From contig NC_134160.1 of assembly GCF_033958435.1 (NCBI RefSeq), positions 13,379,001 through 13,443,000 of the forward strand: DNA of 64,000 nucleotides. The letters run 5' to 3'. The notes under the pieces are model-generated. The model saw only the letters and a list, made by a program, of their open reading frames with translations, searched no databases and had not been told where the DNA came from. Position 1 is the stretch's first letter, and every line of letters starts with the position of its first letter. This stretch comes from Carettochelys insculpta (lineage: Eukaryota; Chordata; Testudines; Carettochelyidae). The position numbers and the translations under genes are program-made. Below are positions 22,142-32,879 of the stretch, in pieces.

Positions 22142-24896
22142 CTATATACAAATGCAAGAAGTATGGGAAATAAACAAGAAGAATTGGAAGTACTAATAAA
22201 CGAATACAAACTATGATATTGTTGGCATCACAGAAAGTTGGTGGGATAATACTCATGATTGGAATGTTGGTATTGAAGGGTACAGCCTGCTTAGGAAGGA
22301 CAGACAGGGAAAGAAGGGAGGAGGTGTTGCGTTGTATATTAAAAATGTACACACTTGGACAAAGGTGGAGATGGACGTAGGAGATGGACAGGTTGAAAGT
22401 CTCTGGGTTAGACTCAGAGGAGTAAAAAACAAGGATGAGGCCCTACTAGGAGTCTACTACAGGCCCCCTAGCCAGGTGGAAGAGGTGGATGAGGCTTTCT
22501 TTAAACAGCTAACAAAATCATCCAGGGCCCAGAATTTGGTGGTGATGGGGGACTTCAACTATCCAGGTATATGTTGGGAAACTAATACAGCAGGGGACAG
22601 ACTGTCCAATAAATTCTTGGATTGCATTGCAGACAACTTTTTATTCCAAAAGGTTGAAAAAGCTACCAGAGGGGAAGCTGTTCTAGATTTAATTTTAACA
22701 AATAGGGAGGAAATTTTTGAGAATTTGAAAGTGGAAGGATGCTTGGGTGAAAGTGATCATGAAATCATAGAGTTCACAATTCTAAGGAAGGGTAGAAGGG
22801 AAAACAGTACAATAGAGATAATGGATTTCAGGAAGGCAGATTTTGGTAAACTCAGAGGTCTGGTAGGTAAGGTCCCATGGGAAGCTAAACCGAGGTGAAA
22901 AACGGCTGAGGAGAGTTGGCAGTTTTTCAAAGGGACATTATTAAGGGCCCAAAAGCAAGCTATCCCGCTGTGTAGGAAAGATAGAAAACATGGCAAAAGA
23001 CTGCCTTGGCTTAACCAGGAGATCTTGCATGATCTCAAAATAAAAAAGGAATCGTATAAGAAATGGAAACTAGGACAAATTACAAAGGATGAATATAGGC
23101 AAACAACACGAACATGCAGGAGCAAGGTTAGAAAGGATAAGGCACAAAATGAGCTCAAACTAGCTACAAGCATAAAGGGAAACAAGAAGGCTTTTTACAA
23201 CTACATTGGTAACAAGGGGAAGACTAAGGAGAGGGTAGGGCCATTGGTCAGTGAGGAGGGAGGAACAGTAAACAGGGAATTTGGAAATGGCAGAGATGTT
23301 TAATGATTTCTTTGTTTCGGTCTTCACTGAGAAATCTGAAGGAATGCCTGACATAGAGAATGCTAGTGAAAAAGGGGTAGGTTTAGAAGTTGAAATAAGA
23401 AAAGAACAAATTAAAACTTACTTAGAAAAATTAGATGTCTGCAAATCACCAGGGCCTCATGAAATGCATCCTAGAATCCTCAAGGAGCTGATAGTAGAGG
23501 TATCTGAGCCTTTAGCAATCATTTTTGGTAAATCGTGGGAGACGGAAGAGATTCCAGAAGACTGGAAAAGGGCAAATATAGTACCCATTTATAAAAAGGG
23601 GAACAAGAATAACCTAGGAAACTATAGGCCAGTCAGCTTAACTTCTGTGCCAGGAAAGATAATGGAGCAGGTCATTAAAGAAATCATCTGCAAGCAATTG
23701 GAAGGTGGTAAGGTGATAGGGAACAGTCAGCATGGTTTTGTTAAAAACAGATCATGTCAAACCAATCTAATAGCTTCTTTGATAGAATAACGAGCCTTGT
23801 GGATAAGGGAGAAGCGGTGGATGTGGTATACCTAGACTTCAGTAAGCATTCCACACAGTCTCACATAATATACTTATCAATAAACTGCTCAAATACAACT
23901 TAGATGGGACTACTATAAGGTGGGTGAACAACTGGCTGGATAATCGTACCCAGAGAGTAGTTATTAATGGTTTTCAATCCTGCTGGAAAAGTACAACTAG
24001 TGGGGTTCCGCAGGGGTCTGTTTTAGGACCAGTTCTGTTCAATATCTTCATTAACAATTTAGATATTGACATAGAAAGTACACTTATTAAGTTTGCAGAT
24101 GATACCAAGCAGGGAGGGGTTTCAACTTCTTTGGAGGATAGGGTCATAATTCAAAAGGATCTGGATAAACTGGAGAAATGGGCTGAGGCAAACAGGATGA
24201 AGGACAAATAAGGACAAATGCAAAGTGCTCCACTTCGGAAGGAACAATCAGTGTCACACATACAGAATGGGAAAGGACTGCCTAGGAATGAGTACAGCAG
24301 AAAGGGATCTAGGGGTTATAGTGGACCACAAGCTAAATATGAGTCAACAGTGTGATGCTGTTGTGAAAAAGGCAAACATGATTGTAGGATGCATTAACAG
24401 GTGTGTTGTGAGCAAGACACAAGAAGTCATTCTCCCCCTCTGCTCTGCGCTGGTTAGGCCTCAGCTGGAGTATTGTGTCCAGTTCTGGGCACTGAAGTTC
24501 AGGAAGGATGTGGAGAAATTGGAGAGGGTCCAGAAGAGAGCAACGAGTATGATCAAAGGTCTAGAGAACATGACCTATGAAGAAAGGCTGAAAGAACTCG
24601 GCTCGTTTAGTTTAGAAAAGAGAAGATTGAGGGGGGACATGATAGCAGTTTTCAGGTATCTAAAAGGGTGTCATAAGGCAGAGGGAGGGAACTTGTTCTT
24701 CCTTGCCTCTGAGGATAGAACAAGAGGCAATGGATTTAAATTGCAGCAGGGGAGGTTCAGGTTGGACATTAGGAAAAAGTTCCTAACTGTCAGGGTGATC
24801 AAACACTGGAACGAATTGCCAAGGGAGGTGGTAGAATCTCCATCACTGGAGATATTTAAGAAGAGGTTAGATAGATGGCTTTCAGGGATGGTCTAG
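22142..24896 (+). pseudogene. CR1 ORF2 (endonuclease plus reverse transcriptase), frameshifted
   Basis: The product would be the apurinic-type endonuclease and reverse transcriptase that nick the target and prime first-strand synthesis. The endonuclease begins LYTNARSMGNKQEELEVLI at 22142. A 1-base insertion near 22212 precedes [12 protein letters not shown]. Later come [14 protein letters not shown] and the catalytic SDH at 22751-22759. The RT shows [37 protein letters not shown] and [18 protein letters not shown] frameshift lies near 23775 and the AFD block is damaged. The sequence then reads [20 protein letters not shown] and an intact FADD at 24092-24103. After another break near 24205 the C-terminal part runs to the stop at 24896. 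At least three frame breaks make it non-functional. Confidence 0.93.
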
Positions 24897-25013
24897 AAAG
24901 TGCTTGGTCCTGCCATGAGGGCAGGGGGCTGGACTCGATGGCCTCTCGGGGTCCCTTCCAGTCCTACTCTTCTATGATTCTATGATATCTCTGAGCAGCG
25001 TGCTCTGACTGAG

Positions 25014-25395
25014 GCTATGGCTATACTTAAAACATTGCAGTGGGACAGTGGCTGTGGCTTAATACACTTCAGTGTACACACTGCTAAGAATGATCTGACC
25101 AACGGTCCATACAGCCCAGTAGTGTCTGCAGCCAGTGGCCAATTGCCAAGTGCTTCAAAGGGAATGAACAGAGCAGGGCAATTAACCCGTGATCCATCCT
25201 TTGTCGTCCGGCAGTCAGAGATTAGATTGCAGTGACAGGAGGGGTTTTCTTGTCCTGTAGTTAATCTGCCTCCCCATGGGGTTGTTGGAAGATCTAGTGC
25301 TATCTCCACCAGGGGTTAGGTTGGTGCAGCTATGGATTTTTCTCACTCCTGAGAAACACAGCTATGCCAATGTGAGGTTCCAGGGCAGACCCGTC
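25014..25395. mobile_element. Old MITE interrupted by another repeat
   Basis: The left part (25014-about 25090) reads GGCTATACTTAAAACATTGC, CAGTGTACACACTGC. The right part (about 25290-25395) reads GTGCTATCTCCACC, ACACAGCTATGCCAATG and a GCAGACC end. These recall the two ends of a MITE common in turtles. The middle (about 25095-25225) is a different repeat, with wording GGTCCATACAGCCCAGTAG, CAGTGGCCAATTGCCAAGTG and GTGATCCATCCTTTGTCG, which I recognise as a LINE-type repeat. A nested insertion is the simplest reading. Exact ends are uncertain. Confidence 0.4.
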
Positions 25396-26294
25396 TTAGG
25401 AAGTTCCACCCCTGTGTAAAAAAAACAGTGTTCCCTGGAGGTGCGCTGGGGAGAAGAGAGAGACAAAGGCAATGCCCCCCAGATTGCTCTGCTATGGCTC
25501 TTTGCATTAGCTTTTTAAAAGGGTATCAAATGCCTTTCCTACTCAGGGTTGCTGTCAGGACTGCAGCATAGCCCAGGTTTGCCTTGCGCAGTCACTCTGG
25601 TAACATTTCCAGGACACACAGTAGGTCAGATGGTCATAATTTGATACAACTGTATCTTGCTCTGTCACAGCCTCAGGTCCCATGAACTCCAGTGGGACTC
25701 CAGGGCCCTCAACATCTTGCAGGGTTGGACTCTGGGTTGGAAGCATGTTTGCATCTCATAGACACAAGGGAACTTTGCAGAGTGGACCCAGAACCAGGTG
25801 CACGGAGGTAGCTGGTAAACATGAAGCTGGGACCTTTCCTGTGGGATCTCAGCTGTTTCAGAAAGTCACCCCCCTCTTGGTCTGGTCAAGTCCAGTTCGC
25901 AAATTGGAGACTGAAGGACTCATGCTATGGGAGAGGACAAAGCCGGGGTAGCCGCAGTGTGAGGGAACAGGATGATGGGGCTGGGTGAAAGAAGGCAGCC
26001 ATGATGTTTGACTGGCACAAATGACCTTTGCCCTTTTGGAGTGAGCATCACCTCACCCCAGCCACAGCCCTGGTCACATTTGGTTTGACTGATGTATTAT
26101 TACACAGCTGACAGAACCCAGGAGTTACAGATTTCCCAGGACAGCTAGCTCAGGGACGATCCTGAGAAAACCTGGACAGGGAGCTGGCTACCCTAAATGG
26201 AAGGCCAGTGCAGAATTATCTAATCATTCCTCCATATCCCTCCATAGCCAGACTTTCCTCTTCCAGTATGGCATACCGCCTTGTGCAGACATCC
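25396..26294. other. Unassigned sequence
   Basis: No gene, RNA or clear repeat is recognised in this stretch up to the next CR1. Confidence 0.4.
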
Positions 26295-27411
26295 CATGCA
26301 AAGTCCATCAAGTGGGACATTCTTGCCCATAAGTTAAGGAAGTATGGATTGGATACATGGACTGTAAGATGGATAGAAACTTGGCTAGATGGCTGGGCCC
26401 AAGGAGTAGTGATCAATGGCTCAATAACTGGTTGGTAGTTGGTTTCAAGTGGGGTGCCCCAAGGATAGGTTCTGGGGCTGGTGTTGTTCAACATCTTTAT
26501 TAATGACCTGTATGAGGGTTTGGATTGCACCCTCAGCAAATTTGCAGATGATGCTAAGCTAGGGAGACAGGCAGATATGTTGGAGGGTAGGGACAGGGTC
26601 CAGAGCGACCTAGATAAATTGGAGGATTAGGCCAAAAAAATCTGATGAGATTCAACAAGGAGAAGTGCAGAGTCCTGCACTTGGGATGCAAGAGTGCCAA
26701 GCATTGTTACAGGCTGCGTGCCGGCTGGCTAAGTAGCAGTGCAGTAGAAAAGGACCAGTGTTTACAGTGGATGAGAGGCTGGATATGAGTCAACAAGAAT
26801 TCTAACAGCATATTGGGGTGCATTAGGAGAAGCGTTTCCAGAAGAGCTAGGGAAGTTATTATTCCCCTCAATTCTGCACTTTTGAAGCCTTACCTGGAGT
26901 ATTGCATCCCATTCTGGGGCCCGCAGTATAGAAAGGATGTGGAGGCATTGGAGCAGGTCCAATGGAGGGCAATGAAAATGATTAGGGGGCAGGAGCACAT
27001 GAGCTATGAGGAAAGGCTGAGGGACGTGGGCTTGTTTAGTTTGCAGAAAAGAAAACAGTTTTTGAGAGTAGCCTCCAACTTCCTGAAAGGGGGTTGGGGG
27101 CCCCAAAGAGGAGGAAGAGAGGCTGTTCTCAGTGGTGACAGATGGCAGAACAACGAGCAATGGTCTGAAGGTACAGAGGGAGAGGTGTGGGTTGGATATC
27201 AGGAAAAACTACTTCACGAGGAGAGTGGTGAAGCACTGGAATGCATTACCCGGAGAGGTGGTGGAATCTCTGTCCCTAGAAGTTTCGAAGTCCCGGCTTG
27301 ACAAAGTCCTGGCTGGGATGATTTAGTGGGGGTTGATCCTGCTTCAGGTAGGGGGCTTGACTAGATGGCCTCCTGAGGTCCCTTCCAGCCTTTGGATTCT
27401 ATGATTCTATT
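26295..27411 (+). mobile_element. CR1 LINE, 5'-truncated, second subfamily
   Basis: The copy starts inside the reverse transcriptase ([20 protein letters not shown] at about 26328). It reads SGVPQG, then [13 protein letters not shown] and [10 protein letters not shown]. After several stops and frameshifts it has the C-terminal part: VIIPLNSALLKPYLEYCIPF, YEERLRDVGLFSLQKRK, LDIRKNYFTRRVVKHWNALP and a stop near 27324. The 3' tail runs to GATTCTATGATTCTAT at 27411. In-frame stops, for example after VVINGSITGW, make it a pseudogene. It differs in wording from the copy at 21603, for instance NDLYEGLD here against NNLDIDIE there, so it comes from another CR1 subfamily. Confidence 0.9.
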
Positions 27412-27829
27412 ACTTAAGCTGTACATAGTCCATGTGACGGCTCCCTTCACAGGGGGTGAATTTCACCCTTAAAGAGGTGGGAAAGGCAATCTGTGTTCCC
27501 AGTGGGGATGGGAAATAACATGAATTAGTCTTGTGTGCTTTCTTTTATTTTGTGAAATAGGCAATAGCCCTGTATTCCAGGGTGAAATATTGAATTTTAA
27601 GGGAGACACAAACAAGCACAAATGAAAAATGTCTCAGATCATAAAGAAGGCATTTGCTAAAATTAAAATGGAATGCATTATAGTCTGAGGCCAGAGAGAG
27701 AAATGTCAGTGTGGCAGGAAAGGGAAGGCTCATTGGTTGGGTGACCAGATACCTTTATTGTTTTCTTTGCATTAAGGTTAGTGGCAGTTGAAAAAAATTA
27801 AAAAATCAAGCTTGCTGGCAACACTTTAG

Positions 27830-28200
27830 AGGTGAATTAAGTCCAGTGCTTTCGGAGGTCTCAGTGCTTTGTGTCTTAGCAGGAACAGAAAGAGACTTTT
27901 ATATGGAGGGACAGGCAGGAGAGCAGAATTAATTTTACTAATCAGGGACATTGATAATGTCATAGTAATCTTTAGAAGGACAAGCAAAATTGGGTTGGCC
28001 CTTGAAGCAATCAATATGAGACATTATCTTGCCATTTGCAAACAATGCCTCTTTATTGCACTAGATATTTCTGTGCATCATCATCAACTAATGCAGAGTG
28101 AGAGATGTATTAATAATGTTAGACCACAGGATGTGTGGGTAATTGCAGCTCTGTTTTGTTCATGTAAGTTGCACATCTGCAGGCATGGAATATATGTCTC
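27830..28200. other. Candidate conserved noncoding element
   Basis: This stretch is AT-balanced, free of recognisable repeat wording and rich in words typical of vertebrate regulatory DNA. Examples are GAATTAATTTTACTAATC (27925-27942), CAATCAATATGAG, TTGCCATTTGCAAACAATG and TATTAATAATG, which look like homeodomain and forkhead/SOX-type sites. There is no coding signal. The call is an inference from texture only. Confidence 0.25.
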
Positions 28201-28235
28201 TGAGTATTTTAAGCGTGTCTGAATCCATCTGCCCA

Positions 28236-28330
28236 TGTGTTTGTGAGTCTGTTTGTTCAAGAACTCCTAAACTGTAAGAGCTAGGACCACCAAATTTGGT
28301 ATGCAGCTCGTCTTATGACTTAAAAAAAAA
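28236..28330 (+). repeat. Possible interspersed repeat fragment
   Basis: The string AACTCCTAAACTGTAAGAGC followed by AGGACCACCAAATTTGGTAT is wording I associate with a repeat in turtle genomes. No ends can be placed and the family is unknown to me. Confidence 0.3.
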
Positions 28331-28586
28331 GTTTGATTTGTGCTAGGAAAATTGGAAGTGCCTGGAATGGGAATGTTTTCCAGAGCATGGAAATGGAGGC
28401 GGCAGAGAGGGGGGACACTATGGTGAAGAGTTGGCCACTGAAGGCAGTGAGCATACTGAACGGTGACCAATTGGAGCAGCCATACCACCAAGAGAGTGGC
28501 CAGTTGGGGCTAAGTGACTCTCTGCCCGAAACCTCTCTCCCTCTGGCCCTTGGCCACAGCATCAGCATGGGTAGCGGAGACAGGGA

Positions 28587-28830
28587 GGAAGAAAGGTCAC
28601 TGGACAGGGTGTGGGGGCAGGGGGGAAGAAAAGGCCCCTGAAGATGAGGATGGAGAGAAAAGGCTGCTGCTGGACAAGGGAGGGGGAGAAAAGGCCCCTA
28701 CTTGTTGGGTTGAGGGAGGAAGAAAAGGGAGGTGCTGAATGGGGATGGCGGGGGAAGAAAAGACTGCTGTTGTACAGGAGGAATGAGAAAAGGACCCGCT
28801 GGATGGGGTAGCAGGGAGAAGGCCCAGACG
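28587..28830 (+). repeat. Degenerate purine-rich minisatellite
   Basis: Units of about 30-36 bp each contain GGAAGAAAAGG or GGGAGAAAAGG followed by a CCCCTG or CTGCTG word. They recur about eight times, with unit starts near 28587, 28623, 28650, 28680, 28715, 28748, 28780 and 28812. The unit codes for a repetitive EEK/GRKG-like peptide in one frame, but the length varies by numbers not divisible by three, which argues against coding. Confidence 0.65.
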
Positions 28831-29035
28831 CTGCCTGGAAGAGTCACAGGCTTCCTTCCCTCTGGCCCCCCCAGACCAGAACCAGGGAGAGCTGGTGGAG
28901 CCAGCCTACACAGTCCCCCATACCCTCTGCCCTCTGTGCCTATCCAGCCCATGGAGATGCTGGAGGGGGGGTGCAAAGCACCTGCCCTGTGGACAAGCCA
29001 GTAGATGAAATGTAAGCTCCCTGCTGCCTGTTTGC

Positions 29036-29300
29036 GTTGAGCTCCCCACTACCTGGGGAGAAGCTGGCAGCCACTCCCACCTTCTGCCTTGAGCTCCCCA
29101 CCCACTCATCTGAGCTTCTCTCCTCCTCCCCTGAGTTCACTCTCCTCCCAGCCCCCAGCTTCACTCCTGCAGCCCCCCCAAACCTTCAATCTTGCACCCC
29201 CACATCCCGAGCCCACTGCCTTGAGTCCCTCCTCAACCCCCAACAACTCCTGATTCCTGCACTCTCACACACCCTACCACCAGCCTCTTGGTCTGAAGGA
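29036..29300. repeat. C-rich degenerate repeat, possibly hAT interior
   Basis: The sequence repeats CTCCTG, CACCC and CCTTGAG words (GAGCTCCCCAC occurs twice). It resembles the interior of the element at 60555-61339, which also has repeated CTCCTGC and GCACCC words. No terminal repeats are seen here. Confidence 0.3.
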
Positions 29301-29516
29301 CCCAGTCAATGCTAAGTAAGTTTTCTAGTTCCTTTATGTATGTGGTGTACATTTGGAGAGCGTGTGCATGCATATTTGGCAACTTTGTAGCCTATTTGCA
29401 TGTATTTGTTTTCAGATGTATGTCCCTGATGACACATGGGCCACCTGGGTCTCATCCAAACCTAACTGAAGTCAATGAAAAGACTCTGATGACAGTAATG
29501 ATCTTTGGAGCAGGCT

Positions 29517-29520
<4 letters not shown>

Positions 29521-29559
<39 letters not shown>

Positions 29560-29570
29560 CGCGCGCGCAC
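29521..29570. repeat. Compound microsatellite (GT)15(GC)9
   Basis: A perfect (GT)n run of 30 bp passes directly into (GC)n of 18 bp and then AC. It is entirely alternating purine-pyrimidine, the sequence class that can adopt Z-DNA. The (GC) part adds a compact CpG run. Confidence 0.97.
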
Positions 29571-29818
29571 AGCACACGCATATATTGGTGTATCCGTGGG
29601 CCCACACTGCTGTGGGTGGGCCTTTGCTCCTGCGCTGGTGCTAGTTCTAGGCCAGCCAGATTGTAGAAGCTCTCTAGAACTCCTGCTTTTGTAAATTTTC
29701 ACAGGCCAGTTTTGCGGCTCCAGGAGGGTTGGATATTTGTGAGTAAGGTTTGCAGTGGTGGTGAATGTTTTGGGTTTATCCAGATTCTGTATCACTGTAA
29801 CTGTAGGCTGCCATTTGT

Positions 29819-30245
29819 GGGAGACTTGGGCTCAATTTTGACTGTTCCACGGACACCTTGTGTGTCCCTTAGCAAGTTACAGTACCACTAATCTTTAAAA
29901 GAGCTCAGAGGGGGTTTTCAAGTCTCTCAGCACCCACAACTGGTGGCAGAATTTCCAAAGAGCTCAACTCCTGTTTAGAAACCTGAATAAAGAGCCAGAT
30001 CTAAAGTAATCCTCACTTCCTACCAGTTGTCCTTGGGATGATTAGGGTCTAATTTACAAAAGATTCAGACCCATCTGAGCTCTTGGAAAAATCTGCCCTT
30101 GGCTATGGGTTGGGCCTTTGTGAAAATCTGGCTCTAATCTCTGCCTCTGTCCACCAGCTGTAAAATGGGGATGGTACAGCACCCCAGCCTCACAGGGCAT
30201 CGAGGACACTAAATGCACAGGTCTTTGTGAGTTGCTCAGATTCTG
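29819..30245 (+). mobile_element. MIR SINE split by a younger insertion
   Basis: The left part (29819-about 29885: GACTTGGGCTCAATTTTGAC, CCTTAGCAAGTTACAG) and the right part (about 30140-30245: CTGTAAAATGGGGATGGTAC, CCTCACAGGGCATCGAGGAC, TTGTGAGTTGCTCAGATTCT) fit the body and 3' part of a MIR in correct order and orientation. About 250 bp of different sequence lies between them. Within that, GAGCCAGAT near 29993 and ATCTGGCTC near 30126-30134 are inverted, suggesting a palindromic DNA element landed in the MIR. Confidence 0.55.
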
Positions 30246-31272
30246 GGGTGACAGCAGCCACACCTAAGGAGAAGTAAGGTTGAGGTTGTCACCCAACCTC
30301 CATCGTCACCCACTGGGACTTGCAAACCTACAGGGCATTTGTAAACCCCACCCATAACCCTAGAGAGATAGGAAAGGTGGGTGCCCTTTTCTGGTCTACA
30401 CTTGCTGTAATGTTTACCACTCAGCAGTTAATTCTTTTCCTCTTCACAGGGAAGAGAGCAAAGGTAAGAATTCAGTGAAACACATGGAGCCTGTTGCTTA
30501 AGGGTTTTTAAAATGAGTCTTTCAGGGCCTTGTAGTGTTTACTATAGGGAGTGACAATCACCAGCTACCGCTGCTACCTTGCTACAGGACCTCATGGAAT
30601 CTTAACATCCCATCATAAAGCTAATTATCTTCTGACACACTGTGAGGAGGCACAGGCACAGAATGAGAGCCAAAGAGAAATAATAATGATTTGGAAATTA
30701 ATTGGAACCCACTGAATATTTGGAGCCAAGAAATGCCAAGGGTTTGGAGCATCAGCCTGAGAGAGGACAAGGTTGGTTTCCTCCAGGTCATAGGCAAAAG
30801 CATCAATATAATCCTTACATCATTGGGATGAGTGGGAATTGTAGGATCATCCTCTTAGTTACAGAAGAAGAAATCTTGTCCCTGCTGTAAAGAATAAGAG
30901 TTTTGACCCTGATCTCCTTAGGGACAAGGATTCACCCCTGCAGTGCATTGGGCAGGGGGCTATTCCTGGGCAGTCCTTTGTAGCCTAGGGAAGTTACTGG
31001 CAGGCTGTTCATTGGCTTCAATGGGGTTTAAACCAAGTGCCACATGAACAAATGTGAAAGCTGTCAGGGGCATAGCTGCATCAACTTAGGCATTCCCAGT
31101 TGTGCGATGGAGAGAGGGACTGTGTCTGTATTCCCACAGGGAGGGCTCAGGAACAGTGTGTGGGCTGGAGAGAGGGGGACCAGCCACAGAAGTTCAAAGG
31201 CAGAAAAGGGCTAAAACCAAACTTTTAATTGCAGCTGCTCTCAGGCTTTCACGGCGTGAAGTGGCTGGATTT
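30246..31272. other. Unassigned sequence
   Basis: No gene is recognised, and the longest open frames are about 60 codons with no known domain. Confidence 0.4.
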
Positions 31273-31394
31273 TAGGGTGATCAGACAGCATGTCTGAAAA
31301 AGCAGAACAGGATTGGGGGTAATAGTCACCTGTATCACAGAGAACCCCAGATATCAGAACTGTTCCTGTGAAATCAGGGAGTCTGGTCATCCTA
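31273..31394. mobile_element. Short MITE with TGATCAGA ends
   Basis: The inverted ends are TAGGGTGATCAGACAGC and GAGTCTGGTCATCCTA. The terminal TA on each side may be the target duplication, which would favour a Tc1/mariner-type source. The interior contains CAGGATTGGGGGTAATAG. The wording matches a very common turtle MITE that begins TAGGGTGACCAGA. It is about 122 bp and non-coding. Confidence 0.6.
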
Positions 31395-32040
31395 GTGGAG
31401 TTAAGGTGTTGAATTTCATGGCTGGCACTGTCTCCTAAATGGCCTGAACAGAATGGAACATCTAGCAGCTGAATTGCCCTGAACTTTGGGAGACTGGAAA
31501 TCTGGACCTGAATTGTGTGTCTGGTTTACATCAGAATTAAAATGATCAGAAAGACCTCACTTTGCCACACCAGCCAAGTGACTGACTTCTACCCACTCAC
31601 ATATGTCCTTAGGAGCTCCCCACTGTCACTATGCAGTACACCAAAACTGCCTGGACATCCATAGTGACAGGCAGACTAGAACACACAGCCTCCACTGTAA
31701 ATGCACTGGCTCCCCTCACTTGCACTAACAGAGGTATCTGGTGATGGGCTGAGGGGAAGACACCTGGGGGGCCCTGTGACCTTCCACCCCAGGTCCCACC
31801 TCTTCCCACCCGCATTCTGTGCCCCCCATACCTCTGCCCTGCCCTTTCTCCACCACTGTCCCAAATTCTCCTCAGAGATGTGGCCTGGCAGGCTCGCAGG
31901 GTTGAGGTTTGGTGCTGGCAGCAGGGGTCTAGGCTGTCCCCAGCCCCACACTCACTAGCAGGGACGGAGAAGCAGAGGAAGGTGGTCCCAAATTGCTCTG
32001 GTGCCTTGGTCACACCACTCCACTGCCTGCTAGGGAAGCA
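31395..32040. other. Unassigned sequence
   Basis: Open frames overlap on both strands (31609-32013) because the stretch is C-rich and poor in stops. None shows a recognisable domain. Confidence 0.4.
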
Positions 32041-32210
32041 GGGGAGGGGTAGCTCAGTGGTTTGAGCATTGGCCCACTAAACACAAGGCTGTGAGCTCAG
32101 CCCTTGAGGGGGCTGTTTAGGGATCTGAGGTAAATAGATTAAAAAAAATACTCTCCTGGGGATGGTGATAGGCCCCCCGTAAGGGCAGGGGACCGAACTC
32201 AATGACCTCA
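32041..32210 (+). mobile_element. tRNA-derived SINE, turtle Cry type
   Basis: The copy starts GGGGAGGGGTAGCTCAGTGG and continues TTTGAGCATTGGCCCACTAA. A decayed B box (GTGAGCTCAGCCCTT), GGATCTGAGG, a poly(A)-rich stretch and a CR1-like tail word (GGGGACCGAACTCAATGACC) follow. The terminal TCCCTTCCAG block is missing. It is the same family and orientation as the copy at 1241. Confidence 0.85.
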
Positions 32211-32879
32211 TATCTCCACAGTGGGGTAGTACTGCACCTCCCCCCAAGTGGTGAAGCTGGCAAAGCAGAGAAAGCTGGGGCTGCCTTGCTCTGCTTCCCA
32301 TACCACTGCCTGTGAGGGTAGAGGGCTGAACCCCTGTTGTGGGTCCCAGGCCCTCCAGCTAGCTCCCCTATTAACCCTTTGCCCCTCCCACATTTGGGGG
32401 GGCACATGACCCTTGTGCTGCTCCACACATTACCCCCATGAAGAAGATGTGTTTGGCAGAGTGGGGTCTATGACACATAAGCTCTGGCGACAGTAGCAGC
32501 TCATTTCAAAATAATTTTCAAAACGAGGGGCAATTTTGAAATGAGCAGGAAAGCGGATGCTCAGCAATTGCACATTTTGAAATGAATTTCTAAATTAAAA
32601 GGCGTTCATTTCAAAATCGTTATTCCCCTCCCATTTTGGGATTAACGGCTCCTTTTTGATGTTAATTTTGAAATTAAATGTGTGTAGCCGCTCCCTGGCT
32701 GCCATTTCGAAATGAAAACTCCTCCACAGAGCCGGCTGTTCCCACCAGCTGCCAGAGCTCTATGGCTGTCAGCTGCAGGTGCCTTAAAGCTGCAGGGACA
32801 CAGAAACCCCGTGCAGGAAGTGGAGAGTGTGCCGGCAGCTATAGGAGCACGAGGTGGCCAGTCGACACTCCCTAGCACC

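Larger units (their letters stand above)
21603..24986 (+). mobile_element. CR1 LINE, near-complete but inactive
   Basis: This is the longest CR1 here, at about 3.4 kb. It contains the end of ORF1 (21603-21983), a short gap, ORF2 endonuclease and reverse transcriptase (22142-24896), and a 3' tail. The tail reads GCAGGGGGCTGGACTCGATG, GTCCCTTCCAGTCCTA and ends in TCTATGATTCTATGAT. It lacks the 5' UTR and the start of ORF1. Several small indels break ORF2. It is inserted in the opposite orientation to the CR1 copies at 4765 and 39612. Confidence 0.93.

Noticed and set aside
28514..28811. Overlapping frames rich in Lys, Glu and Gly as a possible repetitive protein.
   Set aside because: The underlying minisatellite units vary in length by numbers not divisible by three, so no frame is kept.
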